64,000 bases of DNA from Chryseobacterium sp. T16E-39 (GTDB taxonomy: Bacteria; Bacteroidota; Bacteroidia; Flavobacteriales; Weeksellaceae). The translations under genes were made by a program, and so were the position numbers. The notes under the pieces are model-generated. The model worked only from the letters and a program-made list of their open reading frames with translations, made no database searches and was not told where the DNA came from. This document shows, piece by piece, positions 55,032 through 64,000 of the stretch (within the stretch, counting starts at the first letter, position 1; each line of letters begins with the position of its first letter). Location: NCBI RefSeq assembly GCF_002216065.1, contig NZ_CP022282.1:4402001-4466000 (forward strand), given 5' to 3'.

Positions 55032-55607
55032 TTATTTTTTTTTTGAAAAAATTCCGGCTCTGATAACGCTAAGCGTTTGTTGGGTTATTCCTAAATAAGA
55101 AGCGATATCTCCCAAAGCTGCACGGAGTACAATATCCGGTGATGCTTCAATAAGCTTTCTGTACCTGTATTCAGCCGATTGAAACTGAATATCATACACC
55201 CGTTCCGACAAGAATTTTATATTTCTGGCCATATAAATACGCATGGAATAATTAAGTTTAGGAAACTGGTCCAGAAGTTTTTCAAATGCTGAGTAATGGA
55301 TAGATCGGATCTTACAATTTTCAAGCAATTCATAATTATAACTATCTGTCTGATTCAGAAAGATGTTTTTTATAGAAAATAAAAAAGTATCTTCTTTATA
55401 AAAGAAATCAGTAATGTCTTTTCCATCTTTATAATAAAAGCTGCGTATTAATCCTTTTTCTATAAAGAAGACTTCTTTAGAGTGGTTCCCACTGGACAAC
55501 AGTATATGATTTTTTTGTAATTCTTTATGATCAAATTGGCTATCGAGAAAAGAAATGGTCGTAGGCATTAGATCCAGTTTCCCTTGAAGATATTTACTTA
55601 ATTCCAT
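55032..55607 (-). CDS. Crp/Fnr family transcriptional regulator
   Basis: 191 aa. N-terminal cNMP-like beta roll (HILLSSGNHSKEVFFIEKGLIRSFYYKDGK) and C-terminal HTH (LGDIASYLGITQQTLSVIRAG). Convergent with the MocR gene. The target is not evident; the accessory genes to the right are the nearest candidates. Confidence 0.88.
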   Translation of the reverse strand: MELSKYLQGKLDLMPTTISFLDSQFDHKELQKNHILLSSGNHSKEVFFIEKGLIRSFYYKDGKDITDFFYKEDTFLFSIKNIFLNQTDSYNYELLENCKIRSIHYSAFEKLLDQFPKLNYSMRIYMARNIKFLSERVYDIQFQSAEYRYRKLIEASPDIVLRAALGDIASYLGITQQTLSVIRAGIFSKKK

Positions 55608-55934
55608 ATATTTTTTCTCCTCTTAATAAATGTTTTTTACAATATTGAATATGCACTCAAAGCTCCCGGCTGTACATTTTTAGCATGTAGTCTATTTATT
55701 TTATAGACTTTTTTGACATGAATTTTCCAAATTATTTTCAAAAAAAAAGTAATAGGTACATATCATGGCTGGCTTTATAATAGCCAGTCTTATTTTTTTT
55801 CAAAAATAGAAGAATTTCAAATCGTTAAATGTTAATATTTTAATGAATAGTGACCGTATTTTAACTTTTTGATTATGGGAAAAAATTAACTTGAGATTTT
55901 AAGATAGATTAAAATTTTACGTGATATAACTATT

Positions 55935-55942
55935 TATATTTG
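55935..55942 (+). promoter_or_regulatory. Promoter of tandem secreted protein cluster
   Basis: TATATTTG, perfect -7; implies a long leader unless a weaker site at 56208 (TACTTTTT) is used. Confidence 0.45.
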
Positions 55943-56132
55943 AAATATTAATTTTATTAAACGGAGTTGGAATTGTTTTGATTTCAATGTTATACTTATC
56001 CCTATATAGTCATGTTGATTAATTTTAAAACTATATAAAAATGGAAAAAATAATTCCTGCCCAGTTTATAAGCTTAATCCAATTACAGTAAATCTATCCT
56101 TAAAATGAAAGGCACAATTCCACATATAGTAC

Positions 56133-56175
56133 AACTGGGGGAGCTGCTTATGCAAAAACTCCCTGCAGTTGTTTT
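56133..56175 (+). terminator. Possible attenuator hairpin in leader
   Basis: AACTG/CAGTT and GGGAG/CTCCC pair around a 15-base loop, followed by GTTTTTC. It could end a short leader RNA. Confidence 0.45.
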
Positions 56176-56254
56176 TCAAGATTTTCACCTGGAAATTTTC
56201 TCGAAAATTACTTTTTAGACTCTTCTGCTATATCATCACAAAAAATAAATAATA

Positions 56255-57052
56255 ATGAAAAAAAATGTTTTGAGTATTCTTTTAATGTTATTGAGCTCAC
56301 TGGTTTATTCTCAGGTGGGAATTTCCAGGACCGGTGCCAATAACCAACCCAACGCTAATGCAATACTGGATGTAAAATCCACAACTCCGGCGACAGCTGT
56401 TCTGCTACCCAATGTGTCCCAGATTAGTATTGCAGCTAATCCAAATGCAGATGATACATTTAAAGGAGCTATCGTTTACAATAAAAATAATGCATCTATT
56501 TATGAGCATGACGGTAACAGATGGCAAAGTGTTTATGATTATATAGTAGAAACAAAACCGCAATATCTTGCTCATTTTTCGAGACCCGCTAATTTAAACC
56601 TTTCCTGTGGTATACTTGGTTGTACAGATACGGGTATCATGTCCATTTCTAACACCGGCGGTTCTGATTTTAAAGGAAATCTGATTAATGTATCTGTTAC
56701 CTCCAATGTTTTAACAGTGAATGAACAGGGAGTGTACAGGATCACCTACAGATCTTATGCAGTAGTTACTGGACGAGATGTTGATGTTGAACTTCGTTTA
56801 CAAAAGGCGAATGTAGCAACTCCTACATCTTTTGCAACGATAGATTCCCAATCCTACACAGATACGAGCCGTGAATTAGGATATACTCCTGTGTTTAATG
56901 GCTCGATTGTTTTGTTTGCTAATTCAGGGGATAAATTCCGGCTACAGGGTTTTATAAATGCAGGCGCATCGATATCTTCCTCTTCAGCAACCTTCCAGAA
57001 CAATAATACCTATGGGACGGGAGAAGTGACCTTTGAAAAAATAGTGCTTTAA
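56255..57052 (+). CDS. Secreted protein, tandem family member 1
   Basis: 265 aa. Signal peptide ends at VYSQ. The N-terminal region (VGISRTGANNQPNANAILDV, then AVLLPNV, FKGAIVYNKNN, YEHDGNRWQSVYD) is the trimer-forming start typical of flavobacterial tail-fibre-like surface proteins. The C-terminal 130 residues are beta-rich and C1q/TNF-like in pattern (VNEQGVYRITYRSYAV). First of three paralogs in a row. Role unknown; adhesion or a secreted complex is plausible. Confidence 0.8.
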   Translation: MKKNVLSILLMLLSSLVYSQVGISRTGANNQPNANAILDVKSTTPATAVLLPNVSQISIAANPNADDTFKGAIVYNKNNASIYEHDGNRWQSVYDYIVETKPQYLAHFSRPANLNLSCGILGCTDTGIMSISNTGGSDFKGNLINVSVTSNVLTVNEQGVYRITYRSYAVVTGRDVDVELRLQKANVATPTSFATIDSQSYTDTSRELGYTPVFNGSIVLFANSGDKFRLQGFINAGASISSSSATFQNNNTYGTGEVTFEKIVL

Positions 57053-57064
57053 AAAAATACAAAA

Positions 57065-57931
57065 ATGAATACAAAAATATATTTATACGGAATACTTTTT
57101 TCCTTCCTGTTTTCAATTCATGTTGAAGCACAGGTAAGGATATCTACAACCCCGGGTTTACCCCACGCTAACGCGCTATTGGATATCAAAGACTCAAAAA
57201 AAGGGGTCATTTTTACCAAAGCAGACAATATTAGCGGTTTTCCTCTGTACAATGCTCTCCAGGAAGATCTCTTTAATGATCTTCCTTCCCTGGAGGGTGC
57301 CATTGTATATAATAAAGAAGATAAACAATATTATAAATACGATGGAACAGTATGGAGCCCGGCACTACAGTTGGGTGGGTTTTATAATCCTTTTGAAACC
57401 CGTAAAAATTCCAGCAATTCGGAAAGCTGGACATGTATTGGTGTTTTGGGTATAAGTACATGTGATATAAGTGCTTTACTTGGAAACAGCAACCGGAAAA
57501 CCATTTCTATTTCAAATACAATCAATCGTTCCCAACTTCTTGTCAATAATCTCAACCTTACAGCAGGTTCCAATTTTGTAACCATACCGTCTGCCGGATT
57601 ATATTATATCTCAGGAGTTATTGGTTTTGGGGGGACCAGCATTTTAGGACTCGGAAGTGATGTGTCTTACTGGGTAAATCTCGATGTAAGTTATGACAAT
57701 GGAAATACCTGGGCCACATTGGCTTATAGTGAAACGCTTCAATATGGTGGAATTTTCATTGATCTGGGGCAAGCGGGCAATAAAAGTGCAAGTGTATCTT
57801 CTACCGTTACTTTACCTGCCAATGCAAGAATAAGATTAGCGGCAATGGTGTCTACAAGCGCAACGATATCTAATTATTTCAGTTCTATAGATCATAGGGA
57901 TACATTTATTAATATCCAGAAATTAAAATAA
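57065..57931 (+). CDS. Secreted protein, tandem family member 2
   Basis: 288 aa. Signal peptide ends at VEAQ. Same layout as member 1: VRISTTPGLPHANALLDIKD, EGAIVYNKEDKQYYKYDGT, then a C-terminal beta-rich domain ending in FINIQKLK. It begins 12 bp after member 1, so the two are one transcript. Sequences have diverged far beyond a recent duplication. Confidence 0.8.
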   Translation: MNTKIYLYGILFSFLFSIHVEAQVRISTTPGLPHANALLDIKDSKKGVIFTKADNISGFPLYNALQEDLFNDLPSLEGAIVYNKEDKQYYKYDGTVWSPALQLGGFYNPFETRKNSSNSESWTCIGVLGISTCDISALLGNSNRKTISISNTINRSQLLVNNLNLTAGSNFVTIPSAGLYYISGVIGFGGTSILGLGSDVSYWVNLDVSYDNGNTWATLAYSETLQYGGIFIDLGQAGNKSASVSSTVTLPANARIRLAAMVSTSATISNYFSSIDHRDTFINIQKLK

Positions 57932-57947
57932 CTCTTAACCGTACACA

Positions 57948-58715
57948 ATGAAAACATATTTATTAATCACCAGTATATTACTAGGAACATCCGTCAGTGC
58001 TCAGGTTATAATTGGAGGAAGTACTCCTTCAAATACCTATACTCAATTAGAATTACAGAATACAAACGGGCAGAAAGTTCTGATTTTACCGGCTGCTGAG
58101 AATAATACCTCCTTACCAAAATACAACGCATCACAAGCAGATGGATATGATAATGATCCTGCCATGGAAGCCATGCTGATGTATGATAAGAATGCGGGAC
58201 TCACAAAAGTTTATGAAGGATCTACCTGGAAACAGGCTTTTATACCTAAAATAAAATCCGTTACATGGACAAGAGCCAGAATTGATGCCACTTCCGTAGG
58301 ATGTATTTCTCTTTTGTGCAGCTCAAATAATTTACCGTTTTCTATTCCTGCTAATAACGCTCAGTTTGCAGATTACTTGTCGATACACAATTCCGCAGAC
58401 ACATTCAGGATAAGGCAAAAAGGTTTATACAGAGTGAATTTTAATGCTTTATTCAACGGGATCAATGTTGGGTTTACAGGGGTAAGAATCAATATTGCAA
58501 TTGTTGTAAACGGAGAGGAAAAAGGGTATATGTCTTCGAAAGCAGCTTTTATCAGTACAGATAATTATTTAGCTTCTGCAGATACCGTTCTGTTCCTGGA
58601 TGTAAATAGTAATGTCAATTTTAGAATAACGATAGATAATAATGGGCTTTCCTTATCAGGGTATACATTTGGAGGAACATCGGAGAGCAATGTCAGCTTA
58701 GAGAAAATACTGTAA
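57948..58715 (+). CDS. Secreted protein, tandem family member 3
   Basis: 255 aa. Signal peptide ends near VSAQ. N-terminal VIIGGSTPSNTYTQLELQNT and MLMYDKNAGLTKVYEGSTW; C-terminal domain similar in pattern (FRIRQKGLYRVNFNALFNG) and ending SNVSLEKIL. It follows member 2 by 16 bp. The three products may assemble together. Confidence 0.8.
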   Translation: MKTYLLITSILLGTSVSAQVIIGGSTPSNTYTQLELQNTNGQKVLILPAAENNTSLPKYNASQADGYDNDPAMEAMLMYDKNAGLTKVYEGSTWKQAFIPKIKSVTWTRARIDATSVGCISLLCSSNNLPFSIPANNAQFADYLSIHNSADTFRIRQKGLYRVNFNALFNGINVGFTGVRINIAIVVNGEEKGYMSSKAAFISTDNYLASADTVLFLDVNSNVNFRITIDNNGLSLSGYTFGGTSESNVSLEKIL

Positions 58716-58797
58716 AACTACCATCTGTTGCCTCAAATTAAATTTTTTTTACCGCCGGAACTGCCTGATAACAAAAACAATAATAATTAAATATAAT

Positions 58798-59226
58798 ATG
58801 AGCTTTGACCCTAAGAACACTCACATGGGTTCTTTAATAAAATACCGCATCGAAGAATGTGGGATGGACCTATCACGTATCAGTAAATTTTTTAACTGTT
58901 CACAGGAAGAAGTAGAAGAGATGTTCCTGTGGAAATCTTTTGATACAGCACTTTTGTTAAAGTTCAGTATTTTATTGAAATACGACTTTTTTAGAGTGTA
59001 TTCTCAATATTTAATATTATATGCGCCTCCAGGCAGTACCAATTATAATGCAGTTTCGATTAAAAAGTCACCTCTACCCAGGTTCAGGAAAAATATTTAT
59101 ACGAAGGAAATCATTGATTTTATTTTAGAACAGATTATTTCAGGGAATAAAACAAAAAAACAGGTAATAGAAGAGTATAGAATTCCAAAGGCGACCCTGT
59201 ACAAATGGCTTATAAAGTATAAATAA
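58798..59226 (+). CDS. Small helix-turn-helix protein 1
   Basis: 142 aa with two HTH-like segments. The N-terminal one (LIKYRIEECGMDLSRISKFF) resembles an XRE-type repressor. The C-terminal one (IIDFILEQIISGNKTKKQVI then EEYRIPKATLYKWLIKY) resembles transposase-type HTH. No catalytic domain, so not a transposase. A likely regulator of neighbouring secreted proteins. Confidence 0.75.
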   Translation: MSFDPKNTHMGSLIKYRIEECGMDLSRISKFFNCSQEEVEEMFLWKSFDTALLLKFSILLKYDFFRVYSQYLILYAPPGSTNYNAVSIKKSPLPRFRKNIYTKEIIDFILEQIISGNKTKKQVIEEYRIPKATLYKWLIKYK

Positions 59227-59322
59227 TAATTTTGATTGGAATGATCAAAATAAGTTATAGAACAATGATTTGAATACTAAAAAGATTAATACTAAAAGTT
59301 GTCTACCGATACTGAATACTAT

Positions 59323-59679
59323 ATGAAAAAATTACCACCGGATTATGGAAAGATTTACAGTGATTTGATTGATGTTAAATATCCAGAAAAGAAAGCAGAG
59401 TATCTTTTCTTTTTGCAAAAAAAAAGATATTCAGCTTTGGATATTATTAATTTTAATACACTGCTATTTAAAAAGAATGACAGGGCTGTTTTTGTTTTTA
59501 ACCAAAAACACCGGTTCTATGATAAAAAAACAATTTTAGAAATATTAAACTATCAAAAGGAAAATAGATTAAATAATATGGAAACCGCAAGACACTTTAA
59601 AATCAGTCGGAATAGTCTGTCAAAATGGAAAAAGATCTTCTGGCCGAATAAGCAACAAAAAGCAAATCCTCCAATTTAA
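59323..59679 (+). CDS. Small helix-turn-helix protein 2
   Basis: 118 aa from the ATG at 59323 (the in-frame TTG at 59299 is rejected). The C-terminal HTH (ILEILNYQKENRLNNMETAR, HFKISRNSLSKWKKIFW) is of the same stand-alone type seen next to Chryseobacterium surface genes. Not a transposase by itself. Its gene stops 7 bp before the metzincin gene, so the two are co-transcribed. Confidence 0.75.
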   Translation: MKKLPPDYGKIYSDLIDVKYPEKKAEYLFFLQKKRYSALDIINFNTLLFKKNDRAVFVFNQKHRFYDKKTILEILNYQKENRLNNMETARHFKISRNSLSKWKKIFWPNKQQKANPPI

Positions 59680-59686
59680 TCTTATA

Positions 59687-60553
59687 ATGATGGGAAAGAA
59701 TTTTTTTTTAATCGCAATGTTAATAAGCTCGATGTTTTTGGGACAAAATAAAAATAATCCCACTGATAAAATTCGTTTAATCCAGAAAGCGGGTTCAGCA
59801 CGAAGCCTTGAAGGTAAAGCCTTGCAAGTGAATATATTTATTTCTCTTGATAAGAATAAAACCTGGAGCAGGAAAGGAAAAGAACAAGTACTTCAGATAT
59901 TACCTGAATCAGAAACATGGCTTAAAAGAGAACTTGGATTATACGGTCATACCATGGATATTAGGAATAAAAACTTTGGAATTGATAGAGATATTATCTT
60001 GAAATCGAATCCGGATGTTGATGCAAAAGATTATGGATGGCCTAATGAAGCAATTAAACAAATGGGCTATAATTCACTTATTGATTTTTATGACGACCTG
60101 AAAAGCAAGAATGATTTTGATCAGATGTATATCGTCTTTTTTATCAATGGCCAGGGGCAGCCCTATGCGAATCCTTGTGATATCAGTTTTAAAGAGGGGG
60201 ATGAGGATGACAGTTTTGTTGAATATGCGGCAATATTTAGTAGTTTCGATGAGGTTCCTATTACAGATAAAAGTCAGCATTACCTTGTTCCTCATGAAAT
60301 ATTACATCTGTTTGGAGCGCTTGATTTATATGAGAGTGAACATCAAACAAAGAAAACTGAAGAATTTGCAGTAGATCATCTCACCGAATCTGTCATGTTG
60401 GGATCTATCCGTTTCGTGGAAGAAGACAGTCAACAATGGAACCTTAAAAAATATAAAATTGATGAGTTTAATGCCTATATCATGCGACTCCATAATAACT
60501 ATAAAAGCTGGTATGATACGCTCTCCAAAAAGCTTGCACGCACTTATGACTGA
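59687..60553 (+). CDS. Secreted metzincin-like zinc protease
   Basis: 288 aa with a signal peptide (residues 1-19). The zinc-binding motif VPHEILHLFGALDLY has H203, E204 and H207, with D213 in the third-ligand position (HExxHxxGxxD, as in snapalysin, not HExxHxxGxxH). ESVMLG about 25 residues later could be the Met-turn. No prodomain is obvious. It is predicted to cleave proteins outside the cell. Co-transcribed with HTH protein 2. Confidence 0.72.
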   Translation: MMGKNFFLIAMLISSMFLGQNKNNPTDKIRLIQKAGSARSLEGKALQVNIFISLDKNKTWSRKGKEQVLQILPESETWLKRELGLYGHTMDIRNKNFGIDRDIILKSNPDVDAKDYGWPNEAIKQMGYNSLIDFYDDLKSKNDFDQMYIVFFINGQGQPYANPCDISFKEGDEDDSFVEYAAIFSSFDEVPITDKSQHYLVPHEILHLFGALDLYESEHQTKKTEEFAVDHLTESVMLGSIRFVEEDSQQWNLKKYKIDEFNAYIMRLHNNYKSWYDTLSKKLARTYD

Positions 60554-60645
60554 TAATCATAGAAAAACGATTATACAGAATCGTCAATCAGGTTATCAGG
60601 CTTTGCTATAAATTTTCTTTTTAAGTATAAGTGGTTATTTTTTTG

Positions 60646-60676
60646 GGTCTCTATCAATTTTGATAGAGACCTTTTC
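60646..60676 (+). terminator. Terminator after metzincin gene
   Basis: Perfect 11-bp stem GGTCTCTATCA/TGATAGAGACC, then TTTT. Confidence 0.92.
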
Positions 60677-60869
60677 TTTACTCTTTACCAAATTTTTTGC
60701 TGAAAAAGTTTCCCTGACCTGATGTTTTGGGACCTGATTTTTATATGATTTATATCATTTAATTGGATTTTTGAAAATTTTAATTATTTGTATTGATCGC
60801 ATTTTCAGATTATTGTAAATCCCTAACGGTTGTTCGTGAATAAATATTTTGGCGTTTCAATAAAATACC

Positions 60870-60877
60870 TATATTTA
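60870..60877 (+). promoter_or_regulatory. Promoter of riboswitch transcript
   Basis: TATATTTA, 7 of 8 to TAnnTTTG, about 10-15 bases before the aptamer. Confidence 0.45.
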
Positions 60878-60884
60878 CCACCAA

Positions 60885-61085
60885 GGAGTTCATTTAGACT
60901 TCTTTATCAACCGGAATTGGTAACACTTAGCTGTGTATTAAAAGGGAATCGTGTGTAAATCACGAACTGTCGCGCAACTGTAAGTAACACTCAAAAGGTT
61001 TTTATCACATAAGGTCCACTGTTCGCTCTTGTGAATGGGAAGGACGATAAAAATCGTTACAAGTCAGGAGACCTGCCTATTTCGA
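60885..61085 (+). ncRNA. Cobalamin (B12) riboswitch
   Basis: It contains the core GGGAATCGTGTGTAAATCAC followed by CGCGCAACTGTAAG at 60971-60984, and the B12 box AGTCAGGAGACCTGCC at 61062-61077. A long P6-like arm pairs TTTTTATC with GATAAAAA. All key conserved blocks are in order and spacing. Downstream, TTCGAATTG/CGATTTGAA forms a hairpin at 61081-61110, possibly the kissing-loop partner. The next ORF is prpB, 420 bases on. Confidence 0.93.
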
Positions 61086-61504
61086 ATTGACGATGCTTTC
61101 GCGATTTGAAGCTTATAGTCAGGTATGATACGTTTTGGTACATGCTCAACACTTTTCACGTGCACATTACCATTTTTCAGAGATAGTCTCAGAGGATTTA
61201 ATTTCAGAATTCTGCTGTATCTATAGTTCTGTCGTATTAATCCTTTCCATAATTTTCTCTACCACAAAGTATTGTGAAGTTTATCGATAACTTTTATAAT
61301 GATTTATAAATAGCAAGGGGTTGATTAGAGTAGACCTTCTGATATGATGATTATGCATTAATAATCAATTGGAATACTCATCATGCAGCCGTTCACTAAG
61401 GTTTATAAGTCGTTGGATTGATTTAGCAATTTAAAGGAAATACTTTTTTTAAATTGTTGATGATATGTGAGTTAAAGACATTAAAACGAACAATAATATT
61501 AACG
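61086..61504. other. Long leader between riboswitch and prpB
   Basis: 419 bp without a supported gene. Short ATG frames at 61093 (11 codons) and 61154 (14 codons) follow the riboswitch closely. IR TGATTAT/ATAATCA at 61348-61367. A possible independent promoter (TACTTTTT near 61441). Hence the riboswitch either acts at long range or ends a separate short RNA. Confidence 0.5.
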
Positions 61505-62413
61505 ATGAGTAAAAATGCAAGTTTAGGTTCTGCCGGATTACGATTCCGGGAGGCGATGCAAAAAGAAAATCCTCTTCAGATTGTAGGAGCTATTAATGCG
61601 AATCATGCATTACTGGCACAACAGGCAGGTTTCAATGCTGTTTATCTTTCAGGAGGAGGAGTTGCTGCCGGGTCTTTAGGGATTCCTGATCTGGGAATAA
61701 CCACCCTGGAAGATGTATTAATAGATATTCAGAGAATAACCAATGTATGTGATCTCCCATTATTGGTGGATGTAGATACGGGTTTTGGTCCCTCGGCATT
61801 TAATGTCGCAAGAACGGTCAAGTCTTTAATTAAGGCAGGTGCGGCCGCTTTGCATATTGAAGATCAGGTGGGGGCGAAACGTTGTGGACACCGTCCGGGT
61901 AAAGAAGTAGTGAGCAAAGATGAAATGGTAGATCGCTTAAAAGCCGCAGTTGATGCCAGAACAGATGAAAATTTTGTTATCGGCGCTAGAACAGATGCAT
62001 TTGCCAACGAAGGGTTGGAAAGTACACTGGAAAGAGCTATCGCGTACAAAGAAGCAGGAGCAGATTTCATATTTGCAGAAGCTGTCCCGGACTTAAGCTT
62101 TTATCAAAAATTTGTTGATGCCACAGGCATTCCTGTATTAGCCAATATTACCGAATTCGGAATGATCAAAATGTATACTGTAGATGAATTGAAAGATGCC
62201 GGTGTCGGTTTGATCTTATACCCCCTTTCTGCCTTCCGCGCTGCTAATAAGGCGGCTCAGAATGTTTACGACCATATCCGCAAAGAAGGTACCCAGGCTA
62301 ATGTGCTGGATACCATGCAAACCCGCGATGAGCTTTACAAAAGCATCAATTATCATGATTATGAGCAAAAATTAGATAACCTATTTAAAAACAACAAAAA
62401 TAGCAATGGATAA
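61505..62413 (+). CDS. prpB: 2-methylisocitrate lyase
   Basis: 302 aa from the ATG at 61505 ([19 protein letters not shown]), the usual N-terminus. The frame opening at 61454 adds an implausible leader. It splits 2-methylisocitrate into pyruvate and succinate. Visible: [25 protein letters not shown] and the active-site loop KRCGH (methylisocitrate lyase form; isocitrate lyase has KKCGH). First gene of the prpBCD operon; its stop overlaps prpC by 8 bp. Confidence 0.96.
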   Translation: MSKNASLGSAGLRFREAMQKENPLQIVGAINANHALLAQQAGFNAVYLSGGGVAAGSLGIPDLGITTLEDVLIDIQRITNVCDLPLLVDVDTGFGPSAFNVARTVKSLIKAGAAALHIEDQVGAKRCGHRPGKEVVSKDEMVDRLKAAVDARTDENFVIGARTDAFANEGLESTLERAIAYKEAGADFIFAEAVPDLSFYQKFVDATGIPVLANITEFGMIKMYTVDELKDAGVGLILYPLSAFRAANKAAQNVYDHIRKEGTQANVLDTMQTRDELYKSINYHDYEQKLDNLFKNNKNSNG

Positions 62414-63551
62414 TGAACCTATATTTAAGCCAAAAAAGAGTGTAGCGCTTTCTGGTGTTACAGCAGGGAATACTGCTCTTTGCAGTGTTGGAAAAAGTGG
62501 AAATGACCTCCATTACAGAGGTTATGATATTTTGGATCTTGCAGAAAGAGCACAATTTGAAGAGGTAGCCTACCTTCTTATTTATGGGCAATTACCAACT
62601 GGAGCTCAATTAAAAAACTATAAAGCCAAATTAAAATCATTAAGAGGATTGCCTCACTCTGTAAGAAATATTTTAAAAAGTATTCCGGCAGCTGCACACC
62701 CGATGGATGTTATGCGCTCAATGGTCTCAGCGATTGGAAGCATTCAGCCTGAAAAAGATGATCATAATGTAGCGGGAGCAAGAGATATTGCGGACAAATT
62801 ACTAGCATCATTCAGTTCAGGGCTTTTATACTGGTATCATTATACTCATAATGGGAAAGAGATTGATGTAGAAACTGATGATGATACCATTGGCGGACAT
62901 TTTTTACACTTGTTACACGGTAAAAAAGCTCCTGATTCCTGGATAAAGGCAATGGAGATCTCTCTTAATCTCTATGCTGAACATGAATTTAATGCTTCTA
63001 CTTTTACTGCCCGTGTTATTGCAGGTACATCTTCAGATTTTTATTCCTGTATTACAGGAGCCATTGGTGCTTTAAGAGGTCCCAAACATGGGGGAGCCAA
63101 TGAAGTTGCTTTTGAAATCCAAAGCCGTTACAACTCTGCTGATGATGCTGAAGAAGATATCCGTAAAAGAATTGCCAATAAAGAAGTGATCATTGGCTTT
63201 GGCCATCCGGTGTATACCATTTCAGATCCACGAAACGTAGTCATAAAAAAAGTAGCTAAAGAACTTTCCGAAGAAGCCGGAGATATGCTGCTTTACAATA
63301 TTGCTGAAAGATTGGAAAGTGTAATGTGGGAGGAAAAGAAAATGTTTCCTAACCTCGATTGGTTCTCAGCAGTATCTTACCATTTAATGGGAGTTCCTAC
63401 GCTGATGTTCACGCCATTATTTGTGATTTCAAGAGTGACAGGATGGAGTGCTCACATCATCGAGCAGAGACAGGATGGGAAAATTATCCGCCCGAGTGCC
63501 AATTACACAGGACCGGAAAATAAAGAATTCGTTCCTATCGGAAGCAGATAA
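62406..63551 (+). CDS. prpC: 2-methylcitrate synthase
   Basis: 381 aa citrate synthase family. Condenses propionyl-CoA and oxaloacetate. Motifs: [34 protein letters not shown] with catalytic His, [12 protein letters not shown] and the C-terminal RPSANYTGP. Context (prpB upstream, prpD downstream) favours methylcitrate synthase; citrate synthase side activity is common. Confidence 0.95.
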   Translation: MDNEPIFKPKKSVALSGVTAGNTALCSVGKSGNDLHYRGYDILDLAERAQFEEVAYLLIYGQLPTGAQLKNYKAKLKSLRGLPHSVRNILKSIPAAAHPMDVMRSMVSAIGSIQPEKDDHNVAGARDIADKLLASFSSGLLYWYHYTHNGKEIDVETDDDTIGGHFLHLLHGKKAPDSWIKAMEISLNLYAEHEFNASTFTARVIAGTSSDFYSCITGAIGALRGPKHGGANEVAFEIQSRYNSADDAEEDIRKRIANKEVIIGFGHPVYTISDPRNVVIKKVAKELSEEAGDMLLYNIAERLESVMWEEKKMFPNLDWFSAVSYHLMGVPTLMFTPLFVISRVTGWSAHIIEQRQDGKIIRPSANYTGPENKEFVPIGSR

Positions 63552-63597
63552 TACACAATTAATTCAAAATAAATAATAATTAAATCAGAATAAAAAG

Positions 63598-64000
63598 ATG
63601 TCATCACACATTTCAAATGAAAGACCACAACCGGATAAAGTATTAACAGATATTGCAGATTATGTACTAAACTACGAAATCAAAAATGATTTAGCATTGA
63701 AAACAGCTCATTATTGTCTTCTGGATACTATTGGATGTGGGCTTGAAGCTTTAACTTATCCTGCTTGTACTAAATTACTGGGGCCTATTGTAAAAGGAAC
63801 GATTGTACCTCATGGAGCTAAAGTGCCGGGAACTCAATTTCAGTTAGATCCGGTTCAGGCGGCTTTCAATATTGGAGCTATTATTCGTTGGTTGGATTTT
63901 AATGATACGTGGTTAGCTGCCGAATGGGGACATCCTTCAGATAACTTAGGGGGGATCTTAGCCACTGCGGACTGGTTATCAAGAACCCATATTGCAGAAG
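63598..64000 (+). CDS. prpD: 2-methylcitrate dehydratase, 3' truncated by window
   Basis: First 134 codons of a MmgE/PrpD protein. ATG at 63598, 46 bp after prpC. Matching sequence includes [32 protein letters not shown] and [21 protein letters not shown]. It dehydrates 2-methylcitrate. It completes the methylcitrate cycle with prpB and prpC; the rest lies beyond the window. Confidence 0.93.
   Translation, partial: MSSHISNERPQPDKVLTDIADYVLNYEIKNDLALKTAHYCLLDTIGCGLEALTYPACTKLLGPIVKGTIVPHGAKVPGTQFQLDPVQAAFNIGAIIRWLDFNDTWLAAEWGHPSDNLGGILATADWLSRTHIAE

Larger units (their letters stand above)
55608..56254. other. 647-bp leader region of secreted protein cluster
   Basis: No supported gene. A perfect -7 (TATATTTG, 55935-55942) would make a leader of about 300 bases to the 56255 gene. 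Within it is a hairpin at 56133-56170 followed by GTTTTTC. Small ORFs at 56041 (16 codons) and 56106 (37 codons) are not convincing by themselves. Confidence 0.5.

Noticed and set aside
56106..56219. 37-codon ORF in the leader of the secreted cluster
   Set aside because: It overlaps the attenuator-like hairpin, shows no recognisable sequence and could arise by chance.
58798..59679. Insertion sequence or transposase
   Set aside because: Only HTH segments; no DDE or HUH catalytic domain and no flanking inverted repeats found.

Overview
The window looks like chromosomal DNA of a Chryseobacterium-like member of the Flavobacteriia (Bacteroidota). The evidence is AT-rich sequence, gliding-motility-type lipoprotein GldD, Bacteroidetes-type T6SS sheath proteins (TssB/TssC), and repeated promoters of the Bacteroidetes form TAnnTTTG with no obvious Shine-Dalgarno sequences. 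No rRNA, tRNA, CRISPR array, IS element or prophage was seen. This assignment rests on reading the sequence, not on a database search.

Layout. 1-6.7 kb: ECF sigma factor, secreted protein, lipA, a divergent AraC regulator/MFS pair, a SpoIIAA-like protein and an FAD oxidoreductase. 6.8-15.7 kb: a likely regulatory unit. A TPR-containing LytS-type histidine kinase, a DUF6326 membrane protein and a LytTR response regulator lie beside three minus-strand transcription units (DUF4139 + vWA, SIMPL, amidohydrolase). Each of the three has the same 9-12-9 direct repeat upstream of its promoter. 15.8-26 kb: lipocalin, CinA, a three-domain GH18/deacetylase/GT2 envelope enzyme and two tandem M13 peptidases. 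26.3-35.3 kb: orphan tssBC, mutY, gldD, a PfkB kinase, surA, a nitronate monooxygenase-like protein and a hydrolase. 35.4-45 kb: HD-like protein, rhodanese, beta-barrel protein, queG and a complete RND efflux operon.

45-55.6 kb: a structure-rich non-coding stretch, small unknown proteins, MBL hydrolase and SDR. A cold-shock cluster follows (two CSD proteins, a half-length DEAD-box protein with a degenerate Walker A, and a 51-aa RRM fragment missed by length cut-offs). Then come DUF4386, Crp/Fnr regulators, and a GNAT/MocR divergent pair with candidate operator repeats. 55.6-60.6 kb is accessory: three tandem secreted proteins, two small HTH proteins and a secreted metzincin-like protein. 60.9-64 kb: a cobalamin riboswitch followed by the 2-methylcitrate cycle operon prpB-prpC-prpD (prpD runs off the window).

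The two strongest systems-level observations are the putative LytTR regulon at 9.7-15.7 kb and the B12 riboswitch ahead of the B12-independent propionate pathway. Both are inferences from sequence and position and have direct tests.
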